Shown: positions 36,933 through 48,371 of the stretch, in pieces
Numbering within the stretch: the first letter of the stretch is position 1
Layout: each line of letters opens with the position of its first letter
Assembly (NCBI GenBank): GCA_963971425.1
Contig: OZ020515.1
Location: 12,292,291-12,356,290 of the forward strand
From: Bryoerythrophyllum caledonicum
Lineage: Eukaryota; Streptophyta; Bryopsida; Pottiales; Pottiaceae
Direction of reading: 5' to 3'
Length of the DNA stretch: 64,000 nucleotides
The notes under the pieces: model-generated
What the model was told of the DNA's origin: nothing
The model's database searches: none
What the model saw: the letters and a program-made list of their open reading frames with translations, nothing else
Made by a program: the position numbers and the translations under genes

Positions 36933-39900
36933 CTATGCAGCGGCCTCCTCGCTTGAATTAGTGTACACCAAGGCGCAAAAGGCGTGCACTTGATGCAAAC
37001 TGGCCAGAATCCTGATGAACCGATTCTCATCAGGGTGCTCCAAGAGAGTGGATCCGGCGCCGGCAACCGGAGGGAGCAGCTTCGCCAAAGGGATGCCGGT
37101 CTCCGAGGATCCTCGGTAGAGAGTGTAGAGCTCCTCCATCACTCCGTCCAGCATGGCGTCCAGACACACGGCCAGCACGTCGTGGAACTCGTTGCTGCTA
37201 GGAAAAACATGTTAAAAAAAGTACCACTAGATCCTGTAAAGGGAAGACACCAAAAGAGTGCGTACGAGTCATTACCTTGCTAGAACTGCCCTGGTTTCTT
37301 TCATGAGCTGATCCAGCACCTCATCGTCATGAGATTCCAAATCTGCAGCTGAGGAGGAAGGAGAAGAGCCTGCTGCCAACTCCTCTGGCAACACGTTATC
37401 TGGGGGGAGAATGTACTGAACCCACGCTGATCTCTTGCTCTCCAAAGCTGCTCGGATCCTCATGAAAACGTCCCTCAGGTCGTCAAGTGTATAGGGCTCC
37501 TTCAGCTGTTTGCTGGAAAAAAACCCCACATAAATTAAAAGTTGGAACCTTTGACCTGGACGATGGTGATAGAATATACAGAACATCAACCTGGTCAGTG
37601 GTACATTTCACTTTTGTTCACTAGCTGGTCTATAGTGTACCTTATTGTTCACGACTAATAGTTCAAAACTACAACTTCAACAACACCTAACTGGAAGTAC
37701 CTGGAGAATTACACCTCCAAGCTAGGAACGGTAAGAGATAAAGCCACTACATCTGCAAAAAGGTCTACCTTTTGTATCTACTCTGAGAACCGCAATCAGT
37801 GTAACCTTTTGCCGCAAAGTGTCTTTGTAATTTAGGTTAAACGAAGGGAGTTATCCATGAAATTCACAGGTTATCTCAATTACTCTGACTTGGACTCTTT
37901 GTTCTGATTTCAATATTAGTCCAAGTTTTTGTTGTTAGTGCAAGATCATCATCTTGATGTAACACGTACCCTCTTAATACGACTTCTACCGCTTTGTAAA
38001 TATCAGCAACCAGAGTAGCCAGTCCCTTGTGATGCAAGTATCCAGCAAAGGCTATGAACTTGTGTTGCACACCCATAGATAAGGGCACATGTGGATCCTG
38101 CAAAAGCATGTGACACGGACCATAATGTCATGGATAACTCCCTTTGTTTTACCTGAATTACAAAGATACTTTGCCATAAAAGGACGTTTAAGAGTTCTCC
38201 CCCCCCCCCCAATAAATTAAACAGGTGACAACATCTTGTTGAAGAATGTATTTTACGTTAAAAATAATTACCCCTGGATTCATCAAATCCCTAGCCGTGT
38301 CAAAATACACATGTCTCCCCAAGATATTTAGTTGAATGCGGATGAAGAGGTCCAGCAGACTTAGCGCTGACATAGCACATACAGTGCGAGCAAAACCTAC
38401 AAGTTTACAAAATCCACACGATTAGATCAAGTATTTGTAAAGTAAGCCAAAGGTACCATGAGTTTTAACCTCTCTTTTCATCTCAATCAGTGAAATCGGC
38501 TCTAGATAGCTCTATATACCTATAATCAGCTCAAAAAGAAAAAGGCAGCTAAGATTCATGACCTCCTTCATTCTCCAAAAATACTTCTAACTTCAGAGAG
38601 ACCACCATTGATCTAATCGCTATTAAGAGTGAACAAAAGAGTATTATCATAAATAAATAAACAAACTGGCATCTTATCAAAACTTTGGGTGACCTCACAA
38701 ATATCTCGATTGTCAAGAAAATCATCGAGAATCATGTGAACTACAAAACCTAAGAGTTGCAGCGTAGATATTGATAGATTACAAGCACAATAACAGAACG
38801 GAAAAGGGATGAAACATACTGAGAGTCTTCAATTCTTGCCAGAGCTGCACCTTGTCCCTCTGACTCAACAGCTGAGGGTCCTCCTTGCCTAGAATCAGCT
38901 TGTCGGTCAAGCCTGAGAGGTCCACCTTCGAGAACAAGCTGGCTTTCAGGTGCGGCAACACGGAGGGGAGCGTTGTGGTGTCCGAGATCCTCTGAATGCT
39001 CTCAAAATGGCTCTGCAACCTGGGAAGCAGTCCAGTTCAGTGCTCAAACGGCATGCACCTCACAAAGCATGACATCTGATACACCTGAAAATGCAACCAT
39101 CCATCAACCCTCCATTCACCTAGACTCGGAGCTTCTCCAACAATAAAGTTACTTGTAAAGTCTCTTAACTGTTTTGATCAGATACTCCCTCTTTTGTCAC
39201 TCTAAATAGTTGTTAGATCAATAGAAGAGATTGGTGGTCTCTAAACTCAAGTCAAAGTTATTCCAACTCTCTTTTCTCTTTTGAATTGATGAATTTAGAG
39301 CTGATTTTGGAGATGCAAGGAAGGGGAGCGTTTTTCAGTTCATAGTAGCATCTGTTCATATTCACATGAATTCCACAAAAGCAATTCATTCAGATCTCTT
39401 TGAAAATGACCTCCATACGTAGTTATTATTGGGAATGGAAAAAAGGGGTATCTTACTGAAACTTCGGGTGACTTGACAGATAAATTTAAGCAAACGGAGG
39501 TGATTGAGGGAGCGTACTGAGCTTCGGCGCGGTCTTCTGCTTCTCTCTGCAAAAATGCAGCTCGTGCAGCTTCTCTCTCCTTGCGTGCTTGTGTGGTCAA
39601 CCCTAGATACCGGAACCCATAATACAACGCCGTTCCTCCTCCCACCAACCCTGCTGCAACCAGCAGCGATCGCCTGTGTTTCTTCGCCCACGCTCTAACC
39701 ACAATAAACATCAGATTTTGCAAACACATTAGAGACATGTATAGAAGGCAAATAATTTTTTTTAAAAAGGCAAATAAAATAAAATAAAAAATAAAGGCAA
39801 ATTTTACTGTTGAGGGACTACTTGATGTTCAATATTTGCGTACTCTTACCAAATGGGCATATTACTGATGTCTAATCAAACTCGCAGCCACTTTGCAAAT

Positions 39901-40673
39901 ATCTCTTTATTCATAGTTTTCACATTGCCAATTCTGCTATTTATCATGGATCACTTTTCTGTTTCTTTCTCTACTAACATCCCCTCGTGTGTCTACACAA
40001 TAGAGGCTCTCGTTAGAATACACTAATGGTACCAAAAATGTTTGAATTGCACTTAGAGTTCATGTATCTAGAAGGCTTTGCACAAAAGGCTAAATTCGTC
40101 GATACAGTACAAACTGATAGGAGATGGCATTGACGATCTTGATGCACCATAAAAACCAACGCTGATCACCCTGAGGTTTTAAGCAGCAACGTACAAGCAT
40201 ACACAAACGACCAAACTCCTCTACAGCCTGAGCCCTAAAGCGAATTCATTCCAAACAATCTCCACAAAATTCCCTCACCAGCATGAAAAATCAGCCAGAG
40301 TCCCAAAACTCTTCCCAAACCTCCAAACTGATCACCACCTCAAGTCTCAAAAAAACCAAAACCAATCCCAACCACTCCAGTCCTAAAATCCAAAACATCA
40401 ACAAAAAAACAACACAAAAGAATCCACCCAATTCACCAAAACAAACAAAATCCACCTAAAAAACTCACAATACACCCCCAACTCACCAAAAAAAACCCAA
40501 ACCTCACAAGAAAAGCTACAATTCACCGAAACCCACACCTAAACATCTGGACCTCATCAATTTGGCCGAGACGAGGATTTTGCCCTCTTGCTTGATGGCA
40601 AAGTACCTGATTAGATGGGAATGGGCGCTTACTTGAGATCGTAGAAGCAGGTGATGTGCAGCGGAGTGGTCAT
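36933..40673 (-). CDS. PEX3: Peroxin-3, peroxisomal membrane biogenesis factor
   Basis: Pex3 is the peroxisome/ER membrane anchor that docks Pex19 loaded with membrane proteins. Seven exons: 40673-40633, 39694-39518, 39019-38820, 38396-38272, 38097-37970, 37512-37276 and 37197-36933. All are GT-AG and the phases agree, giving 390 residues (Arabidopsis PEX3 is about 364). Residues 18-22 are a basic cluster (KKHRR) before a membrane segment (about 24-43), the usual Pex3 targeting/anchor arrangement. Conserved blocks: HFESIQRISDTTTLP, IRIQLNILGRHVYFDTARDL, GIPLAKLLPPV and the C-terminal ENRFIRIL...LVYTN. The start at 40673 has a strong Kozak context (GCCGCCATGA) and a perfect donor. An alternative start is ATG 39711 within an extended exon 2. 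The last acceptor is NAGNAG (37197 or 37194). A consensus donor GGTAAGT begins right after the TAG stop. Confidence 0.9.
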
Positions 40674-40991
40674 GGCGGCGAAAGCTCGGGGAGCGAACAG
40701 AAGAGACTGTGGACATGAGCTAGAAAGGTGAATCTGGAGCAGGAAAGCGATCTGGTGGCGGAGATGAGGTGTGAGGAGAATGGCGTAGGACGGAATCGCA
40801 TCCACCGGGCGTCAGGAAGCAGCGGACTGCCTCGGCTCCATCGCCGGAACCGCTACTTTGCGACTCCCTCGGATTGTGTGAAACAGAAATTGTTTATTTG
40901 CGCACACGAGGGGTGCCGGTGTTTTTTGATGGGAGGATCGTGGTGGGTTTTGGAACCCCTAGTGTTGTGGTGGGTTTTGGTTATCTCTTTT
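40674..40991. other. PEX3 upstream region (GC-rich promoter/leader)
   Basis: GC- and CpG-rich compared with surroundings. A plus-strand frame (40728-40994) is open but has no recognisable domain and runs into the MITE, so I treat it as chance. Confidence 0.45.
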
Positions 40992-40993
40992 TA

Positions 40994-42127
40994 AGGTAAG
41001 CCCCCCTAAAACCGACAAGTTAAGAAATGTGCATATATGGAGGGAGGAGATAATTATACTATTATTTTTCAGTGATAGCCAATAGAATTACAATTCCAAC
41101 CCAAGTGATTTCATATTTTTTTGATGAAAACTGAACAAGTTATGAATTTTCAAACTGTGCAGCCATGTTTAGTGGGTGGCCAGTAGTAGGTAACCCCATA
41201 ACCAACGACCAGAAGAAGAAGAACTCCGGCTTCCAAACGGAGGCCGGCGTGAATATAGTGTCTATATGTTCCACTTACTAAAACGATGCCCACAGGACAA
41301 AGGATTAGTATGATGGAACTACTTCCCCCTTTCGAGGATAGATACTATAATAGAAACAAATGAACCAAGCATAGAAGGAAGTTAAAGGTTTTCTCAGGAT
41401 ATAATGGCGATTTTGATTGGTTTAATTAGTTATAAGGGTCTGGTAGAGGTTGGTTGTTTTCTATTCTTCTTTTATGGAGGAGGATGGACATAGTGTGTTG
41501 GATAGCTATAGTGTTAAAGTTTATGAAGGTATTTTTAATAGAGGTCATTGAAATTTTAAATGTGGTTTCCAATGCTTCCATGGAGAGAATATGGGTGGTA
41601 GCTCTAGCACTGGCCCTGATTACAATCAATGGGTCCACTTTCCAACCTAATGAGCCGATTTCGTATAGAAGGGGTTGATATTTGTTTATTTTGTGTGTTA
41701 ATGTGTCTTGCGAAAATCGGTCATTGCAGTATGTGAATTCTATGAATTGTATTGTGATGGCTGGGTCTGGGATTATTGGTGGGGGGTGGTTGTGTGGCAC
41801 CCCTTGTATACACAATAGGTCAGGTTTAAGTCTGGCATTGCAATGGCATCTTCAGGTGTTGCATGTGCATGGAAGAAGCCATTGTAGGACCGTGTTTTCT
41901 GGTGGGTTGTTGTGAAGGTGTCGGCGTTCATAAAGGTGAGACATCGGGATTTACTAGAAGATATAAGCAGTTTTCTAGTTAACCAACGACCAAAAGTAAG
42001 GGTCTTTGACTAATAACAAACCTCCATTTGGAGCTGAGTTGGTGGTAATGGGATGGAAGAGGGTTGGATATACCCCAATTTTATAGGCGTTGGCTATGGA
42101 TTTTTGTTGGTTATGGGGGGCTTACCT
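40994..42127 (+). mobile_element. MITE, AGGTAAGCCCCC termini, copy 3, split by a LINE
   Basis: Left part 40994-41211 and right part 41980-42127 together match the copies at 19221-19566 and 34872-35223. The ends are flanked by TA (40992-40993, 42128-42129). The split lies in the phrase TAACCAACGACCA, which is duplicated (41199-41211 and 41980-41992). Confidence 0.85.
41212..41979 (-). mobile_element. 5'-truncated LINE (non-LTR retrotransposon) insertion
   Basis: 768 bp flanked by a perfect 13-bp duplication (TAACCAACGACCA), inserted in a MITE. Minus-strand frame 41815-41426 reads like the C-terminal end of a LINE polyprotein: a KINKYQPLLYEI segment, then GW.VDPLIVI and a helical tail with SILLHKRRIENNQPLP, as I remember from LINE C termini. 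It is open for some distance upstream, with one stop. The 3' end on the minus strand finishes in a short (TTC)n tail preceded by a hairpin (CTCCGTTTGG...CCGGAG). 5' truncation, target duplication and microsatellite tail are typical of target-primed insertion. Confidence 0.7.
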
Positions 42128-42132
42128 TAGTT

Positions 42133-42434
42133 GTACGAGCACCTATTTCACGCCAGTGTACCTATTTCCGCTAGTGTGTATTATCCCGGTCTTGGAAGTA
42201 TATAGATATTTGAAGTTTATAATGTTGAGCATAATGTTGGAAATGGTTTGAGATACAATATGTAGTTTGTATTTTGGAAGTACATAAATTATTTATACTA
42301 CCTAAGGAAATTATGATATGTTTCCACTTGGCTTTGCAAATTTTAATTGCTATTTTGTTAGACATATCTCATATACTAATTGCATCTTAAATTATGTGAA
42401 GTTGCTTAAAGTGACGGGAATAGGTGTCTCTACC
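42133..42434. mobile_element. Small MITE-like element
   Basis: Imperfect inverted ends GTACGAGCACCTATTTCACG (left) and complement of right GGTAGAGACACCTATTCCCG, with TTA on both outer sides. The ends resemble the element at 20549-21089. Non-coding. Confidence 0.4.
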
Positions 42435-42439
42435 TTAGC

Positions 42440-43740
42440 CTCAAAATGTAATTGTCTGGGAGCAACTTAGAAACGGGAGAAAAATGATAAAAAGTTCTAT
42501 TGGAAATATAGTAGATTTTTTTCTTCTGAAAGTCCTTCCAAAAGATAAGAAAAAAAGAAGACAAGGTGAGATAAATATAGGAAGAAGTAGAGCATTTTAG
42601 ATTACATGTTCTTTTTTTGGCCCCAATAATATACATGAGTAGTAATGGCAACCAATGAAGTAATAATGGCAATCATATTGAAGTAGTTGCCATACATATG
42701 TGGTAATGGCAATCGTAAAGTAGGGTCAAATATAGGATCAACCCCTATCAATTTCAAGAAATTCAAATAAATTGTAGACTCCAAGACATCACTTTTTGTA
42801 ATCAAATGTATCTAAAAATGATTTGGAGTAGAAATAAAAGCATGTACACCAAGAGGCTATATTATGCCCAACACAATTTTTTAGACTACCTATGTCTGCC
42901 TGACTCGATTACACAACCTCTGAACACATCATCATTCCATCAAGTACACACCTTCCCACTACAATATCAAAAGGAGCCAGTTAGGCATAAGTGAAAAGAG
43001 AACAACAAAGTGGCAAAGCGCAAAAATCGCTCTAGGGGCTCAATTAAGGAGGCCATGGCCGGTTTGATAAGGCCAAAGCCGGACATTACTAGCCACCTCA
43101 CGCTGCTAGCCACACAACCTAATTTCCAAAATCTGAGCCAAAACATTAGCTGACAAACAAATCTAAAATGGGAAGGAAGAGCCAAAGGTAGCGCCCAAGA
43201 AGCGGGACTACGAGGGATGACGTTGCCTAAGGAAGAAGAAGCCTTGTCCGTTTGCCATCCATCTATTGTAGGCAGATCCATCTAACTATTGAACAACCTA
43301 GACATAGGGTTCGAGCGCAACCAAGTCGGGAAAGGAAGACATGCATGGTGACTCAAGCACAGACCTCAATTTGTTTCCAACAAGATAAGAGTTTGTAAGC
43401 CTAATAACTCACGTTGAGAAATTAACAAGAGATAATTTAGTGTATGGAAGTTCTAAATGAACATAATGTTTAGAGCAAGGAAATTGATCAGTATAGTAGA
43501 TGGAACCATTCCTACCCATACTAATAAGCCCATCCCTACCTACCGATAAGCCCATGCTAATGAGTTGGAACGGGCTAACAAAGACGTCGTTTGTTAATCA
43601 ATTATTATTTCTACGATAGATTCAAAGCTCATGAGAAGACTTGTGATGTGCAGAACTGCAAATCAGATGTAGTGGAGACTGAGTATACTACATGAGTAAA
43701 ACGCTATTTAAAATATTTTGATACTGTAGTAGTAGGTCTA
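42440..43740. other. Intergenic; probable eroded 5' part of the following Copia
   Basis: No recognisable gene. A 5' LTR or primer site for the Copia relic that follows was looked for and not found. Confidence 0.35.
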
Positions 43741-43750
43741 TGATTTAAAG

Positions 43751-44197
43751 ATGAAGCCAAAGGCTGACGTAGTAGTCTACACTAGCGCCGTGGAGCAACC
43801 ACCGCAAATCTTTCTATATTTAATATCCACTTGGGATAGTGCTCCAAGAGACCAACAAATAATAGAGTCTTTGACTCTGAGACTTCTTAAAGATGAGGCA
43901 CAAAATTGCCTTCAACATGAGGTCGACGAAGGAGACAAGGCGTTCTTCAACCGTGGGCAAGCATTTGGAGCGAGCCAAAAGCCCACAACCCTTGAAGAAA
44001 GGAAGTTACGCACCAAGGATACAAAGTTCAAGAAGAAAACTCAATGTAACAAGTGCGACAAAAAGGGTCTCTTGGAACGTGACCTTGAATGCCTCAAAAG
44101 CAAGGAGGGCAGTTTAAGCAAAATTGACAAGTCGCCGTGTGCCAAAGTCGAAGCCAAAAGCAAGGCGCATGTTGTCATCAACAACAATGTTGATTAG
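43751..44197 (+). pseudogene. Copia gag fragment with decayed zinc knuckle
   Basis: 148-codon frame. It ends in a Lys-rich tail with CNKCDKKGLLERDLEC, where the zinc-knuckle His is replaced and the spacing is altered. The upstream gag part is not recognisable. Confidence 0.7.
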
Positions 44198-45054
44198 GTT
44201 GGTAGCACTGTGTTCATAGTACATGCAAGCAGAGATCATCAAGAAGATGCATGGTACATGGATAGAGGCACCACAGAGCACATGGCTGACAGATTAGACT
44301 AGTTTCAATCCTTTTAGGAAGTTCGAGAGGGACGCTGGCCTATCATGGTGGCTTATAATCATCGCATTTGGGTACACAAAACATGCACAATTTAAATTCA
44401 GTGCTTGATCAAAGATCAATGGCAAAGGAGGAAGCTGGAACGCGCCATGTTCATCCCTGAGTTGCAAAAATTTTTAAGCTGCCAACCATGGATACATCAC
44501 AACTTATACAAGGTGTGCCTATTACCTTACCACTTGCAGTGGAAGTGTGGTGTTGGTGGAAGAGTGTTCCACCAAGCTATACAAGCTGCTTATGTGTAAC
44601 TCCATTGGTGAGCCAAGCAAACCTCGTTGTAAGCAAGGGAAGGCAAAATCAGGTGGTCAAACCTCAACCCTTGAGCTGTGTGGCTCTATGGCATCAAAGA
44701 TACGGGCATGTTAATCATGCCACATTGTTAGTATTCATCCTCATGAATCACTAGAGGGGCTGAAACTTTCCGGTCATACCATACCTCAAAATCCGTGTGA
44801 AAGATGTGCCGTGGAAAAAACCGCCAAAAACATTCCCTAAAATCAACAAAATTGCTCGTGCGGTTAGACCACGTATATTTTTCCACACTGACTTGTGAAC
44901 CAATGAGTCAGCCCTCTCTAGGAGGGACCAAGTATTTTGTTTTTTTTAAAAATGATTGAACTAGTTACAAATTTATTTTCTGCTTCAAAGAAAAATCTGA
45001 CATGCTGCAATGTTTCAAGACCCTTTGTCCATTAGTGTCAATACAGACAACAAA
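44198..45054 (+). pseudogene. Copia protease and integrase N-terminal part, broken
   Basis: A protease-like DAWYMD motif lies near 44248, but the DSG catalytic triplet reads DRG. The integrase zinc region LWHQRYGHVNHATL is at about 44686-44727, followed by a C-x2-C (PCERC). Stops occur throughout. The frame ends at TDNK, where the CACTA element is inserted. Confidence 0.75.
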
Positions 45055-46563
45055 CACTATAAGAAAACAGAGGTTTTTGAGACGCCCCCGCGTATTTTTG
45101 GACGTTCCATAGGACGTCAAAAAAGATTGAAGACCCGGCCCAAATTCCTTGTTTTTTTGGGACATCAAGTTGAACAGGTGAGGACGTAGCCGGATCCACG
45201 TAGACATCCACAAAAACGTCCTGACACTTGAGATGTCAAAAAGGACAACATGATTTTTTAAAGGATGTCTCCGAGAACGCACCCCTTAGCGCTGGGGACT
45301 GTTCCCGCTAGTCTTGACGGGCAGGGGGGCAATCCCTTCACTTTTTCAAGAGTGAATAAGGGCGTGACACCTCTCTCTCTCTCTCAGCTTGCTAGAATTT
45401 GTGTGTCTCTCTCTTTCTGTGTGTGGGCGTGTGAGAAGTGAGTGCGCGTGTGAGAAGTGAGTGCGCGTGTGAAAAGTGAGTGCGCGTGTGAAAAGTGAGT
45501 GCGTTGTGTGTGCGTGTGAGTGTGGAGTGTGTGCGCGTAAGGTGTTTGTGTAGTTTTAGGTGTGTGTAAGTGAGACTTAGATGTGTGTATGTGCGCATGA
45601 GGTTGTGTGTGCGGTGTGTGAGTGTGTGTGTTGAGTGCGTGCGGACGTCTACGAAGTTGTTACTTCTCCCCCCCTCGGCGACCAAGAAAGCGGCCCCAGC
45701 AAAGGTGGTGGGACATTCTAAACCGCCAATCCGAAAGGTCAGTTCGACATGCTCGGGGCTTGCTTTCCCTCCTAACGCGTGGATGCCTTTGGTTTTGGCT
45801 TAGGAGGGGGTTGAATTGGTTGCAACTGTATGCCAAAGTTCGATTCTGACCTTCGTATTCGTCGTCTGCAAATGTGTTGAATGGGGCAGCCTACTCGTGC
45901 GCATAAGGGTGATGGAAGTCGGAAGAAGTGAAGGGAACGCATGCTTTGACGTTCGTGAAGACGTCATCCGGGACATTCACATGTGCACTGAAGATGTCGA
46001 AATGGACGTGTCATTGAAGACGCCGTTTTTATCAGGCGGATGTCTATAATTACAACCCCACAAACAAACTTGTGCACAAGGATTGTCTCGGGAAACATCC
46101 CATAAAATAACGAAGTAAACGTCTATTTATACGTCTAAGTAGACATTTAGTAGTTCTATATGACGTCCAAGAGGACATCATCAGCAACCAACAGCATCCG
46201 AGAATGGGCGCCACATCAGCTGGTGCCACATCATTTTTCCACGGGTCCAAGTCAGATGTGAACGGGTCCGCGTTGGTGGACATGTCATGGATGAAAAACA
46301 TTGTGACGTGTCCCTGCCCATTTTCAAAAATCCCACGTGGCGCTAAGTTGGATGCCAAATGGCACGCTCATGGCCCTCGAAAAGACCTCGTCGTTTTAGA
46401 TGTCCCAAAAACTTTTACACATTTCTTGGGACATCACACGGATTTTCTTGGATGTACAGGGCACGTCAACACCCCAGATTTTAGTTAATGCCCCTTTCGA
46501 CGTCCATATCGATAAAATGCCCATTCATTTTGACGTCCCAGAAACCCTTGTTTTCTTATAGTG
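45055..46563 (+). mobile_element. CACTA (EnSpm) DNA transposon, non-autonomous
   Basis: Starts CACTATAAGAAAACA(G)AGGTTT and ends with the complement (AAACCCTTGTTTTCTTATAGTG), flanked by a 3-bp duplication AAA (45052-45054, 46564-46566). Subterminal regions are crowded with GACGTC/GGACGT/GACATC motifs in both orientations, typical of CACTA transposase-binding repeats. The 1509-bp unit has no transposase. The middle carries CT and GT runs, a 20-bp minisatellite (about 45430-45505) and a GC-rich 45650-46030 stretch with short open frames of unknown origin. Orientation is arbitrary. Confidence 0.92.
45430..45505 (+). repeat. Minisatellite GTGCGCGTGTGA(G/A)AAGTGA
   Basis: Four near-identical units of about 19-20 bp inside the CACTA element, following a CT microsatellite at 45371-45385. 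Confidence 0.85.
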
Positions 46564-46566
46564 AAA

Positions 46567-47795
46567 CCAAATCCAACAAGTCCGGAGTAATAGAGGAGGC
46601 AAACATTTGAACCAAAAGTTTCACCATTTCCTCCTTGCTAACATCATCCGCCACGAACTCAGAAGTCTTCACTCCCCTCAGCAGAACGGGGTGGCAGAAC
46701 GTGAGAACCATACTCTGGTTGAGTGTGTGAGAACCATGCTTCATGCAAAGGGTTTGAACCTGCGTTGGTGGGGCAAAGCGATGCAGACAACCGCGTATCT
46801 GTTGAATTGCACATGCTCCCGTGGACGCCATACAAACTTTGGTTAGGAAACAAACCTATTGTAGCTCACCTACGTGTTTTTGGCAGTGTTGCATACGTCC
46901 ACATTCCAAAGGTGCAGCACAAAAAACTCAATCCGAAAAGCATTAAGTGCATCTTTATTGACTATTGTACAAACACGAAGGCCTATCGCCTTTGGGACCC
47001 GAAGCGTGGTCCTATAATCATTAGTAGAGAGATCATCTTTGACAAATATACTCTACCAACTGCAGCGGGAAGCAAAGCCGTCTCAAGACTTTTCACTATG
47101 CAACTTAACGATATCCATCAGCAGCACCGGCTTGCTTCAATGGTGGCACCATATCACCATCCAAGGACCAACCACTTTCAAACCTTGATGCCACTACCAA
47201 TGAATACGTAGAAGACAACGGTTCTCAAGCAGACAACGATTCCGAGGAGAGCCTTGCCGGACCAGCACCAAGCATATCGTCATCACGTCTCGTGTGTCTA
47301 CATGGACCACCGGCTCGCCTTGCTGATTGTTACGTACCCAAATCATTTGCAGGAGTAGCCAGCTCCTCTAACACTATCTCCAATTACCCGGATAGCTACC
47401 AAGATGTAATGCGCAACATTCAAGTACCGTAGTGGGACATTGCTATGCAGGCCAAATAGGATTCACTGCTAAAGGCAAGTACTTGGAAATTTGTGCCTCT
47501 TCTTGCTCGACGTAAATCTGTCAAATGCAAATGGATCTTCAAAATAAAGACTAATGCAGATGGCTCAATCTCCAATTACAAGGCTAGAGTTGTTGCTTGA
47601 CAAGGATTCTCTCAGACAAAGGGATTTGATTACGAGAATTTTTTTAGCCCAACTGTCAAACACGACGCGAATATGATGGATTTGAATATTCTAGCCCAAC
47701 AAGCTATGTTTCACACTTAATTTGACATCCAAATAACTTTCTTCCCTGGCGTCCTCGATACGGTGCTTTTCATGCTGCAGCCGCCTAGACTTTAG
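46567..47795 (+). pseudogene. Copia integrase C-terminal part and RT N-terminal part, broken
   Basis: Integrase catalytic-Glu region HSPQQNGVAERENHTLVE (about 46660-46715) and the GAG-pre/linker segment FGSVAYVHIPK...KAYRLWD (46723-47211) are recognisable in two frames. RT then begins (KCKWIFKIK at about 47526, FDIQ in place of the FDVKTAF motif at about 47721) and is lost near MLQPP at 47775-47792. There are several in-frame stops. Confidence 0.8.
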
Positions 47796-48371
47796 GGTTC
47801 GCTTAGCATAGTTGTGTTTGGCTATGTTTTTTGTTTATTTAATGTTAGTTGTGATTCTTGATCTATTGTGTTCAGCGATGTTTGTTTACTGCGGGAAGCT
47901 GTCCCCACATACTTCCGGAACTTAATATCAATCCCGGAAGAAAATAAGAAAAAAAATTAGAAAATTAGTTAGTTAGTCGGCCCTAAGGGCATAAGTAGTT
48001 CATAGAACGGAATAAGGTTCTAGTGCTGCGCCGGAATTCCTAATGAAGGTAGTTACAGCACCCTTCCCGGAAGTTGCAAAACCGGAGGACGGTTACAGCC
48101 GGACCCGGAAATGCCATCATGACGCATAACGGTTTTCCGTACAAGTGCGTCAGATACAAAACATGACTGGCAGCCCTATGCACCAATCTTTTAGGGTTTC
48201 CACTAGGCTCATTCTCTGTCCACTTCTCGCATTCTCTTAGGGTTACGAATCCGGGCTTGGTGAAAGACGGTAGAGCAGAATTAGGTTAGCAAGAGGGACT
48301 TGGTAAGGACAGTGCGTGTAGGATTTCTTGACAACATTGCGAGGCGCAAGTTCACGGAGAGGTGGGCACGG

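Noticed and set aside
40728-40994. 88-codon plus-strand ORF upstream of PEX3
   Set aside because: Lies antisense in the GC-rich leader/promoter, ends in a MITE and has no domain.
45355-45700. Possible CRISPR-like or regulatory repeat array
   Set aside because: CT and GT microsatellite plus a four-unit minisatellite inside a eukaryotic CACTA element; no spacer structure.
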